Source: Bacillus_AB infantis_B
GTDB taxonomy: Bacteria; Bacillota; Bacilli; Bacillales; Cytobacillaceae
Assembly (NCBI RefSeq): GCF_008180445.1
Contig: NZ_VTER01000015.1
Location: 27,179 to 91,178 of the forward strand
Length of the DNA: 64,000 bases
Direction: 5' to 3'
Position 1 is the first letter of the stretch; each line of letters begins with the position of its first letter. The position numbers were made by a program, and so were the translations under genes. Below the pieces are notes generated by a model, which did not search any database, was not told where the DNA came from, and saw only the letters and a program-made list of their open reading frames with translations. Positions 57,128 to 64,000 of the stretch are shown piece after piece.

Positions 57128-58462
57128 TTAAGCTTCTTCATTCTTTTGAGTGATAGAAATCTTTATTGTTTCTCTTGATAGCTTCCAGCTTACATTATCG
57201 GGGCCAGTAACCTTTACAGGCACATTATGCTCCCCTTCTGACAGGCCGCTTGCATCGACAAATATATTGAAATCTGCAGAACCGAGGCCATTGACCACAC
57301 TGACCGGCCCCTGGACAGAAAGATTTGTTCTTCCTGATCCATCAGCGAAAGCAGCGGTATATCCTTCTGATGACCCAGTCAGGTCAATCGGAAGGTTAGA
57401 GAAGGTTTTGGTTTCATCCTTCTCTGTTTCTTCCGCAGGAGGAGTCGCCGTCTCAGCTTCATCTTCTTCTGCTTCTGACCCGGCATCCTCCTGATCTTCC
57501 TGGCTTTCAGCTGTCACATCCACGGAAGCCTCGACTGTCTTCGGATCGACGGAAGTGATGCCGTCCGGGATGATGACCGGAAGGGTCTGAACACCATCTT
57601 TGGTGATCTTGCCCAGGTCAATCTCAACCCTTACTCTTTCCGTCTGGCCCAGCGCTTCTTCGCTTCCGGTGATTCTCGCCTCAGCTGTATCCAGGTCAAT
57701 ACTGTTAAGCGTCACACCCGAAGGCAGTGAACCCTTCCGGACGATATCGATCGGCACGGTCTTAGCGAGGCTTTTCACAGACACGGTAACCTCTACCGTC
57801 TCTGGATCGACAGCTACATTCAGCTTATTCATATCCCTGTCGAGCACCCTGATGCTTGCAGCTCCTGTAACAGATTCCTCTATCGGACCTTTGACATCGA
57901 GCGCTGCCTTCACATAGCTGATGCGGTCGACTACGTCCTTGGCACCTGTTATTTTAACAGTTTCAGGCTTAACAGATGGTGCTCCGGATGTGAATCCGTC
58001 TCCAAGCAGGGACTGGTTGAATTCAGGCTCTACCTTGAACTCCTTCGTTACTTTCTCCTGGATAGAGACTGTTGCATATAGCGGTTCGACCGTTACATCG
58101 AGGCGATCCGAAATATCCCTTACAAGGATCCGGACCTGCTTTTCTCCAACTTCGGCATCAGATAAATTTACATATACTTCAAAGTCCCGCTGTGTCTTGG
58201 CGATCTGGACATGGCTTTTCGGCCCTGACACCCTCACATCCACAGTATCCGGGACTCCGGTGACGACAAGATTATCGGTATCATAATAGGATTTGACCGG
58301 GACATCTTCAATCAGCTCAGTGTCCTGATCCCCGGGAACATTAACCTCGCCCGATTTGTCGGATCCATCATAGACAGCATCAAAAAGGAGCAAAGCCAGA
58401 ACAAGTGCCACAGCTTTCATGAACCACCTGTTGTCCACCAGCTTATCAATCAGCTTATCCAT
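57128..58462 (-). CDS. cdaR: CdaA regulator CdaR (YbbR)
   Basis: A 444-residue protein. A short cytoplasmic N-terminus and one membrane helix (FMKAVALVLALLLFDAVYDG) are followed by four extracytoplasmic YbbR repeats; an acidic linker rich in Glu/Asp/Ala (EDAGSEAEEDEAETATPPAE) separates the last repeat. It binds CdaA and changes c-di-AMP synthesis. ATG 58462 follows GGAGGGG and overlaps the end of cdaA by eight bases. Confidence 0.95.
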   Translation of the reverse strand: MDKLIDKLVDNRWFMKAVALVLALLLFDAVYDGSDKSGEVNVPGDQDTELIEDVPVKSYYDTDNLVVTGVPDTVDVRVSGPKSHVQIAKTQRDFEVYVNLSDAEVGEKQVRILVRDISDRLDVTVEPLYATVSIQEKVTKEFKVEPEFNQSLLGDGFTSGAPSVKPETVKITGAKDVVDRISYVKAALDVKGPIEESVTGAASIRVLDRDMNKLNVAVDPETVEVTVSVKSLAKTVPIDIVRKGSLPSGVTLNSIDLDTAEARITGSEEALGQTERVRVEIDLGKITKDGVQTLPVIIPDGITSVDPKTVEASVDVTAESQEDQEDAGSEAEEDEAETATPPAEETEKDETKTFSNLPIDLTGSSEGYTAAFADGSGRTNLSVQGPVSVVNGLGSADFNIFVDASGLSEGEHNVPVKVTGPDNVSWKLSRETIKISITQKNEEA

Positions 58463-59282
58463 TTTTCTTCCCCCTCCAATTCCAGCGGGCTGAAGAAGAC
58501 TGTTTCGCCTTCTGGCTGACAATCAATTCATTGGATAGGAGCTCCTTGAATGCCTCAGAGCTCAGGCTTCTGTGAAGCTCACCGTTTTTAGTCAGTGAGA
58601 TGCTGCCCGTTTCTTCAGATACAACGATTGTAAGGCTGTCTGTGACCTCACTGATTCCCAGGGCGGCCCTGTGCCTTGTGCCAAGTTCCTTAGAAATGAA
58701 CGGACTCTCGGACAGCGGCAGATAGCAGGCTGCAGCTTCCACACAGTTTCTCTGGATGATGACCGCCCCATCATGAAGAGGTGTATTCGGGATGAAAATA
58801 TTGATCAGGAGCTCTGATGATATTTTTGAATTCAGCTGAATGCCTGTTTCTATATAATCGCCCATCCCTGTTTCACGTTCAATCGAAATCAGGGCGCCAA
58901 TCCGGCGTTTAGCCATATAATCAACGGCCTTTGTAATGGAATCCACCATCTTTTCCTGTTCATTTTCTTCCTGGGAGCTGCTTCTCGAAAAGAATCTTCC
59001 CCTTCCCAGCTGCTCAAGCGCCCTCCGGAGCTCGGGCTGGAAGATGATAATAATGGCCAGGACCCCCCATAGCAGAACCTGTTCCATCATCCAGCCAAGT
59101 GTCTGCAGCTGGAATTTATCGCTGATCACCTTGACGATCAGAATGACAAAAATCCCTTTCAAAAGCTGTACGGCCTTGGTGCCCCTCACAATCATGATCA
59201 GTTTGTAGATGACGTACCAAACAAGGAGAATGTCAACAATATTAGCCAGGTATTTCAAAATTGAGAAATCTGCAAACGACAT
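58455..59282 (-). CDS. cdaA: diadenylate cyclase CdaA (DacA)
   Basis: A 275-residue protein that makes c-di-AMP from two ATP. Three N-terminal membrane helices (residues 10-80) are followed by the DAC domain with IPNTPLHDGAVIIQRN (DGA motif) and LGTRHRAALGISE (RHR motif), the two ATP-binding signatures. ATG 59282 has GGAGG seven to nine bases before it. The same window contains two c-di-AMP riboswitches. Confidence 0.97.
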   Translation of the reverse strand: MSFADFSILKYLANIVDILLVWYVIYKLIMIVRGTKAVQLLKGIFVILIVKVISDKFQLQTLGWMMEQVLLWGVLAIIIIFQPELRRALEQLGRGRFFSRSSSQEENEQEKMVDSITKAVDYMAKRRIGALISIERETGMGDYIETGIQLNSKISSELLINIFIPNTPLHDGAVIIQRNCVEAAACYLPLSESPFISKELGTRHRAALGISEVTDSLTIVVSEETGSISLTKNGELHRSLSSEAFKELLSNELIVSQKAKQSSSARWNWRGKKNG

Positions 59283-59349
59283 TATCCCTTCCTCCAAATA
59301 TATTTTTCCAAAAAGCATAAGCTTTGTTTTCAATGTATGTAACTCACAT

Positions 59350-59377
59350 ATTATATCATAAATACTCTGAAAACCAA
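59350..59377 (-). promoter_or_regulatory. sigma-A promoter of the cdaA-cdaR-glmM operon
   Basis: TTGGTT (59377-59372), a 16-base spacer and TATAAT (59355-59350) on the minus strand. Confidence 0.6.
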
Positions 59378-59508
59378 TGATATGGACATGGGATATATTG
59401 CAAAGCTCCCGGCGTGCCTTCTCATTCGCTAAAAGAAAATCCCTGCCAAATGAATATCGGCTCAGCCGGATATTTCTAGTTTGACAGGGATTTGCTCTCT
59501 CTATTCAA

Positions 59509-60147
59509 TCAGCCTGCTGCAGGCTCTTTTTCTTTCTCATCGAACACATTCACAAGATCTTTGCCAAGGCTCTTGATGTGATACCAGAGCCACTCAAACA
59601 CTTCATTCACTTCCTTGATATCACCAGTCACCTGGCCTGCAGAAGCCATATACTGCTCTCCATTGATGACGGTCACATCGCCATCAACCTGGCCTTCGAT
59701 TTTTATCTTGCCATTGCGGACAATCACATCGCCCTTGATTACTTCACCTTCCGGTACGATGACCGTGTCATTCTGGACGATCAGGTTCGGCTGTTTGGAG
59801 ACCGAAAAATTATGGTCCTTATTCCAGGTGGAGACGACACTTCCCATCATAAGGACGAGGAACAGGGAAGCAGCAGTAAGCAGGGGATGATGCCTGAACC
59901 ACCGCTGGAAGCCCACCTGCTTCTTTTCTTTTGGAAGCTTCGCCATTACACCAGCTGTGAAGCCTGACGGAGCTTGTATATGTGAAGTGCTTTGCACCAG
60001 TGCAATAGCTCTCTTTAATTCATGAAAATAAGAGCGGCATTCGTCGCAGCTGCTCAAATGCTCCCTTAATTGCTGTTCATGCTCGGCTGAGATCTCTTCA
60101 TCTAGATACTCGTGCATATACTCGACAATCTCTGCTGGACATTTCAA
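59509..60147 (-). CDS. rsiW: anti-sigma-W factor RsiW
   Basis: A 212-residue protein. Residues 1-45 are a zinc-binding anti-sigma domain with HEQQLREHLSSCDECRSYFH (HxxxCxxC). One membrane helix (LLTAASLFLVLMMGSVVSTW) is followed by an external part with repeated GDVIVRNGKIKIEGQVDGDV. SVSKQPNLIVQNDTVIVPEG resembles the site cut by PrsW/RasP-type proteolysis in B. subtilis. The start TTG 60147 is preceded by GAGGGTG. It sits 69 bases after sigW. Confidence 0.95.
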   Translation of the reverse strand: MKCPAEIVEYMHEYLDEEISAEHEQQLREHLSSCDECRSYFHELKRAIALVQSTSHIQAPSGFTAGVMAKLPKEKKQVGFQRWFRHHPLLTAASLFLVLMMGSVVSTWNKDHNFSVSKQPNLIVQNDTVIVPEGEVIKGDVIVRNGKIKIEGQVDGDVTVINGEQYMASAGQVTGDIKEVNEVFEWLWYHIKSLGKDLVNVFDEKEKEPAAG

Positions 60148-60216
60148 AGTTCTCACCCTCTTAAAATGATAAGCTGAATTCATTTTTGCAAAAGAAGATG
60201 GCATAGCCATTCATCT

Positions 60217-60780
60217 CTACACATGACGCAGCTGCTTTCTTAAAGCTTCCCTGCCCCTGTGTATGCGGGTCTTAACCGTCCCGAGCGGCAGGTCCATAAT
60301 CTCGCTTATTTCGTTGAGAGAAAGCTCCTCGATATATTTCAGCACAATTACTGACCTGTATTTTTCAGGAAGCTTGGAAATTTCGTTTTGAATGGTTTCC
60401 TGAAGCTCCAGGCTCTCTACATCTTCCTCGGGCAGCCTTGTATCCGCTGCAATCTGCGAATACATCGTCAATCCGTCCGTCCCGGCAACCTCCGCATCCA
60501 GAAAATAGTCGGGCTTTTTCTTCCTGATCCGGTCAATGCATAAATTGGTTGCGATTCTATACAGCCAGGTGGAAAACTTCAGGTCGATATTAAAGCTTTG
60601 AATATTAACATATGCGCGCAGAAAAGCCTCCTGTGCAATATCCTCCGCCTCATGGCGGTTGCCGAGCATACGGAAACAAAGCTGGAACACCTTGTCTTTA
60701 TAAATTTCCACAATTTCCCCAAAAGCATTCTGGTCGCCTTTTAATACCTGTTTGATCCTTTTCTTTACGATTGCTTCCAT
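60217..60780 (-). CDS. sigW: ECF sigma factor SigW
   Basis: A 187-residue sigma factor that controls genes against cell-envelope-active compounds. Region 2: MLGNRHEAEDIAQEAFLRAY and FSTWLYRIATNLCIDRIRKK; PDYFLDAEVAGTDGLTMYSQ is a SigW hallmark; region 4: LPLGTVKTRIHRGREALRKQ. Very close to B. subtilis SigW. The sigW-rsiW pair, next to cdaA, is in the conserved order of Bacillus. It probably activates its own promoter (60818-60843). Confidence 0.97.
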   Translation of the reverse strand: MEAIVKKRIKQVLKGDQNAFGEIVEIYKDKVFQLCFRMLGNRHEAEDIAQEAFLRAYVNIQSFNIDLKFSTWLYRIATNLCIDRIRKKKPDYFLDAEVAGTDGLTMYSQIAADTRLPEEDVESLELQETIQNEISKLPEKYRSVIVLKYIEELSLNEISEIMDLPLGTVKTRIHRGREALRKQLRHV

Positions 60781-60817
60781 TTCTATTTACCTCCGCTCTA
60801 ATGCGGCTATACGATAT

Positions 60818-60843
60818 TACGGATCGATAGCGGAAAAGGTTTC
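60818..60843 (-). promoter_or_regulatory. sigma-W autoregulatory promoter
   Basis: On the minus strand GAAAC (60843-60839), a 17-base spacer and CGTA (60821-60818) match the sigma-W consensus TGAAAC-N16/17-CGTA; the base before GAAAC is C rather than T. It is 37 bases before sigW. Confidence 0.8.
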
Positions 60844-60968
60844 GTTTTTTTATATAAAATTTCTCAATAACTATTATTTTAACAAAAATTTACTTCTTCA
60901 TGTTTAAAAAGTTTAAAATGGGGTATAAAGGAACTAATTAAGCTGAGGAAAAGGCAGGTTTTTTGTGA

Positions 60969-61127
60969 ATGGGCATTCAAGAACTGTTGCAGGATATTGA
61001 AAAGTGCCGCAAGGAAATGGTCCAACTGGCTTCCCGTACCTCTTTGTCCAGCCATCACGTAATTGAAGCCAGTACAAGGCTGGATTCATTGCTGAACAAA
61101 TACAATCATCTAGTCAAAAAACGGTAA
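60969..61127 (+). CDS. Spo0E-like aspartyl-phosphate phosphatase
   Basis: A 52-residue two-helix protein: ELLQDIEKCRKEMVQLASRT is helix 1, SHHVIEASTRLDSLLNKYNH helix 2, which has the S-x-x-L-D signature of the Spo0E family. These proteins take phosphate off Spo0A-P and restrain sporulation. The ATG at 60969 lies in a poor ribosome site context (GGCAGG further upstream). Confidence 0.75.
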   Translation: MGIQELLQDIEKCRKEMVQLASRTSLSSHHVIEASTRLDSLLNKYNHLVKKR

Positions 61128-61155
61128 CTTGAAAAATCAAGTTACCGTTTTTTGT
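61116..61155. terminator. terminator after the Spo0E-like gene
   Basis: AACGGTAACTTG pairs with CAAGTTACCGTT and is followed by TTTTTG; it also faces the end of rocF. Confidence 0.88.
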
Positions 61156-61163
61156 TTCTTTCT

Positions 61164-62060
61164 TTAAAGGAGCTTTTCGCCGAAAAGCGATCCCATGAGC
61201 GCAACGGCTACAGATGCCGTCTTATTCTTGTCATCGAGGATCGGATTGACCTCCACGAACTCAGCGGAGGTGATCAGCTCCGCTTCTGCAAGCATTTCCA
61301 TCGCCAAGTGGCTTTCACGGTAGCTGATGCCGCCTATGACTGGAGTCCCCACGCCTGGTGCATCGTTGGGGTCCAGCCCATCCAGATCCAATGATAAATG
61401 GACCCCATCAGTACGGTCCCTCAGATACTCAATTGCTTCTTCCATCACTCTTGCCATCCCGAGCCTGTCAATCTCATGCATTGTATACACTTTGATGCCC
61501 TTCTCCTTCACAAGCTCTTTCTCACCCTCATCCAGGGCCCTTGCTCCGATGATGACGATATTCTCAGGCTTTACCTTCGGTGAGTAGCCCCCAATTCCGG
61601 TCAGAAGCGGATGGCCGATGCCCAGCGAAGCTGCCAGCGGCATGCCATGGATATTCCCAGAAGGCGATGTTTCTGCTGTATTCAGATCTCCATGGGCATC
61701 ATACCAGATGACGCCGAGGTTTTTATAGTGCCGCGATACACCTGCAAGCGTCCCGATGGCAATGCTGTGGTCCCCGCCTAACACAAGAGGGAATGAACCA
61801 CCCTTGATTACTTCATCGACCTTTTCTGCAAGCTGGCCGGTCTTATCTGCAATAAGCTCAAGATTCCTCAGATTGGTATCTGGATCTATCTCCACCTCCG
61901 GGCGTCCAATCGCTATATCACCCAGATCATGAATGTGCTCAAATAAAGATTTCAGGCGTTCATTTACACCGGCATAGCGGATAGCACTTGGCCCCATATC
62001 AACGCCTCGCCTCATTTGTCCAAGATCCATCGGCATCCCGATAATCGATAGTTTCTTCAT
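61164..62060 (-). CDS. rocF: arginase RocF
   Basis: A 298-residue binuclear manganese enzyme splitting arginine to ornithine and urea. LVLGGDHSIAIGTLAG (His near residue 100), GVIWYDAHGDLNTAETSPSG (D-A-H-x-D) and LSLDLDGLDPNDAPGVGTPV (D-x-D) are the three metal motifs. GGAGG stands before ATG 62060; an ATG at 62081 lies upstream of that site. No rocA/rocD genes are next to it, unlike the rocDEF order in B. subtilis. A nearby agmatinase-like function is unlikely because the arginase pattern is full. Confidence 0.95.
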   Translation of the reverse strand: MKKLSIIGMPMDLGQMRRGVDMGPSAIRYAGVNERLKSLFEHIHDLGDIAIGRPEVEIDPDTNLRNLELIADKTGQLAEKVDEVIKGGSFPLVLGGDHSIAIGTLAGVSRHYKNLGVIWYDAHGDLNTAETSPSGNIHGMPLAASLGIGHPLLTGIGGYSPKVKPENIVIIGARALDEGEKELVKEKGIKVYTMHEIDRLGMARVMEEAIEYLRDRTDGVHLSLDLDGLDPNDAPGVGTPVIGGISYRESHLAMEMLAEAELITSAEFVEVNPILDDKNKTASVAVALMGSLFGEKLL

Positions 62061-62321
62061 CTCTCTATGTTCCTCCTTCACCCCTGTTCTGCTTTCATTT
62101 TAACCGCTTTCAAAGCAATGACTCAACTCGACAAAATCATGCATATATATGCGTACTTTTCTGAAAAATCAAAAGGATGAAAAGATAGGGGTAGTTCCTG
62201 GGGAATCGGCAGCAAGGATCCTAACGAAAGTGGCATGATCACCCGCGGCTAACACAAGCTGCTGCAGATTTAGATTTTAGGTTCATGTAAAGCTGTTAGA
62301 AGGTATAACATTTTTAAACAT
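62061..62321. other. intergenic region between rocF and the tRNA cluster
   Basis: About 260 bases with no frame, repeat or RNA structure that I can support. It should hold the rocF promoter. Confidence 0.4.
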
Positions 62322-62356
62322 AAAAAAACCTTAAACCCGGCAGAGTTTAAGGTAAG
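62322..62356 (-). terminator. terminator of the rRNA-tRNA operon
   Basis: On the minus strand ACCTTAAAC-TCTGCCG-GGTTTAAGGT is followed by seven T residues. Confidence 0.9.
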
Positions 62357-62369
62357 ATGTATGTAGTAA

Positions 62370-62445
62370 TGGTGGAGCCTAGCGGGATCGAACCGCTGAC
62401 CTCCTGCGTGCAAAGCAGGCGCTCTCCCAGCTGAGCTAAGGCCCC
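62370..62445 (-). tRNA. tRNA-Ala (TGC)
   Basis: The gene reads GGGGCCTTAGCTCAGC at its 5' end, has anticodon loop TTTGCAC and T-arm GGTTCGATCCC, and ends with encoded CCA. It is the last tRNA of the cluster. Confidence 0.97.
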
Positions 62446-62451
62446 GTATAT

Positions 62452-62526
62452 TGGAGCGGAAGACGGGATTCGAACCCGCGACCCCCACCTTGGCAAGGTG
62501 ATGTTCTACCACTGAACTACTTCCGC
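62452..62526 (-). tRNA. tRNA-Gly (GCC)
   Basis: GCGGAAGTAGTTCAG begins the gene; anticodon loop TTGCCAA; T-arm GGTTCGAATCC; CCA encoded. Confidence 0.97.
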
Positions 62527-62578
62527 ATTCATTAAGACAAACCTTAGGGTATACAACCTAAGGCCTGCCCTGCTATGA

Positions 62579-62651
62579 TGAGCCATGAAGGACTCGAACC
62601 TTCGACCCTCTGATTAAAAGTCAGATGCTCTACCGACTGAGCTAATGGCTC
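62579..62651 (-). tRNA. tRNA-Lys (TTT)
   Basis: GAGCCATTAGCTCAG begins the gene; anticodon loop CTTTTAA; T-arm GGTTCGAGTCC. The next three bases are TCA, so CCA is not encoded. Confidence 0.95.
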
Positions 62652-62657
62652 AAAAAA

Positions 62658-62732
62658 TGGCTGGGCTAGCTGGATTCGAACCAACGCATGACGGAGTCAA
62701 AGTCCGTTGCCTTACCGCTTGGCTATAGCCCA
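62658..62732 (-). tRNA. tRNA-Gln (TTG)
   Basis: TGGGCTATAGCCAAGCGG begins the gene; anticodon loop CTTTGAC; T-arm GGTTCGAATCC; CCA encoded. Confidence 0.96.
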
Positions 62733-62807
62733 TTGATCAATGACCTGACGGTCAAAATAAAAAGGACATTTATAAGATTGTCCAAATCTGGAGTTTTTTA
62801 TTCAAAA

Positions 62808-62892
62808 TGGTGGAGGGGGACGGATTCGAACCGCCGAACCCGGAGGGAGCGGATTTACAGTCCGCCGCGTTTAGCCACTTCGCTACCCCTCC
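62808..62892 (-). tRNA. tRNA-Tyr (GTA)
   Basis: An 85-base class II tRNA with a long variable arm (CTCCCTCCGGGTTCGG region); GGAGGGGTAGCGAAG start; anticodon loop CTGTAAA; CCA encoded. Confidence 0.96.
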
Positions 62893-62920
62893 ACATTCCA
62901 TTACAGATAAGTAAAGGAAA

Positions 62921-62996
<76 letters not shown>

Positions 62997-63001
62997 AAAT
63001 A

Positions 63002-63077
63002 TGGTGGAGGATGACGGGATCGAACCGCCGACCCTCTGCTTGTAAGGCAGATGCTCTCCCAGCTGAGCTAATCCTCC
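63002..63077 (-). tRNA. tRNA-Val (TAC)
   Basis: GGAGGATTAGCTCAG start; anticodon loop CTTACAA; T-arm GGTTCGATCCC; CCA encoded. Confidence 0.96.
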
Positions 63078-63081
63078 AAAA

Positions 63082-63156
63082 TGGTGACCCCTACGGGATT
63101 CGAACCCGTGTTACCGCCGTGAAAGGGCGGTGTCTTAACCGCTTGACCAAGGGGCC
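63082..63156 (-). tRNA. tRNA-Glu (TTC)
   Basis: GGCCCCTTGGTCAAG start; anticodon loop CTTTCAC; T-arm GGTTCGAATCC; CCA encoded. Confidence 0.96.
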
Positions 63157-63189
63157 TTGCTATTAATTTAACAAATTATGATCTCTATA

Positions 63190-63262
63190 AGCTTCCAACC
63201 GGGCTCGAACCGGTGACCTCTTCCTTACCATGGAAGCACTCTACCTACTGAGCTATGGAAGC
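63190..63262 (-). tRNA. tRNA-Thr (GGT)
   Basis: GCTTCCATAGCTCAG start; anticodon loop ATGGTAA; T-arm GGTTCGAGCCC; the 3' CCA is not encoded. Confidence 0.92.
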
Positions 63263-63293
63263 ATTAGCCCAATACCTTAAGCGGTATTAAGGA

Positions 63294-63368
63294 TGGCTCC
63301 GCAGGCAGGACTCGAACCTGCGACCGTTCGGTTAACAGCCGAATGCTCTACCACTGAGCTACTGCGGA
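63294..63368 (-). tRNA. tRNA-Asn (GTT)
   Basis: TCCGCAGTAGCTCAG start; anticodon loop CTGTTAA; T-arm GGTTCGAGTCC; CCA encoded. First tRNA after the 5S gene. Confidence 0.96.
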
Positions 63369-63381
63369 ATGTTTTTGTTTC

Positions 63382-63499
<118 letters not shown>

Positions 63500-63618
63500 T
63501 ATTTTTTCAAGACAAGTATTATTATATCATCTTGTTTTTGTTTTGCAAGGGATTTTTTTAAAATTTTCATTCCCTCAAAACTAGATAATGCAGAAGAAGA
63601 ATTACTAAGCAATCAATT

Positions 63619-64000
<382 letters not shown>

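Overview
The window looks like chromosomal DNA of a Bacillaceae member (Bacillus in the broad sense). The gene set and signals are those of this family: sigW-rsiW next to cdaA-cdaR-glmM-glmS, a glmS ribozyme, T-box leaders, c-di-AMP (ydaO-type) riboswitches, a PerR box before dps, a Spo0E-like phosphatase and strong AGGAGG ribosome sites with frequent TTG/GTG starts. Nothing looks like a prophage or large island; the only recombinase is a lone tyrosine integrase.

Layout. 1-7.9 kb: end of a cation symporter, T-box-controlled tyrS, a SulP transporter, a VOC protein, a methyltransferase, and a TetR plus paired SMR exporters (yvdT-yvdS-yvdR type). 8.0-20.1 kb: one long minus-strand cobalamin operon under an adenosylcobalamin riboswitch. 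It holds import (btuF, btuC, a btuD-cbiZ fusion), corrinoid remodelling and lower-ligand attachment (cbiB, cobD, cobU, cobQ, cobS, cobC, a second CobU-like protein), adenosylation (PduO type), the alpha-ribazole pair cblT-cblS and a further histidine phosphatase. There are no corrin-ring genes, so it is a salvage operon. 20.2-25.3 kb: an MFS exporter divergent from a TrmB-type regulator, a 52-bp tandem repeat array, an unknown protein and rodA. 25.3-34.7 kb: T-box-controlled argS, a TauE/SafE permease, a PadR pair, DedA, dps, a lipid kinase, GNAT, and a KtrB-type potassium channel subunit under a c-di-AMP riboswitch. 34.7-53 kb: an ECF sigma/anti-sigma pair, a mechanosensitive-channel-like protein, stress proteins, a K+/H+ antiporter, a glutamate/dicarboxylate symporter under a second c-di-AMP riboswitch, uppP, tatA, DUF421, an EF-G-binding protein, a HesB-like gene with an in-frame TGA, and a SET-domain protein. 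53.5-62 kb: glmS, glmM, cdaR, cdaA, rsiW, sigW, a Spo0E-like gene and rocF. 62.4-64 kb: the 3' end of an rRNA operon (partial 23S, 5S) followed by ten tRNA genes, all on the minus strand.

How parts fit together. The c-di-AMP synthase CdaA and its partner CdaR lie in the same window as two c-di-AMP riboswitches, one on K+ uptake and one on amino/dicarboxylic acid uptake, which ties the second messenger to osmotic control. CdaA, GlmM, GlmS, RodA, UppP and SigW all serve the cell envelope. The cob operon can take up corrinoids, cut cobinamide back to cobyric acid (CbiZ), rebuild the nucleotide loop and attach a lower ligand made from imported alpha-ribazole.

The most striking item is a 92-codon HesB/IscA-like gene at 51976-52254 (minus) interrupted only by one TGA exactly where the family has a conserved cysteine. 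A stem-loop follows at the distance expected of a bacterial SECIS element, so it is a candidate selenoprotein. Two intergenic repeat arrays (52-bp units at 22.3-22.8 kb; about 57-bp units with palindromic cores at 53.2-53.4 kb) and a 21-bp phased repeat at 5.5 kb are also unexplained.
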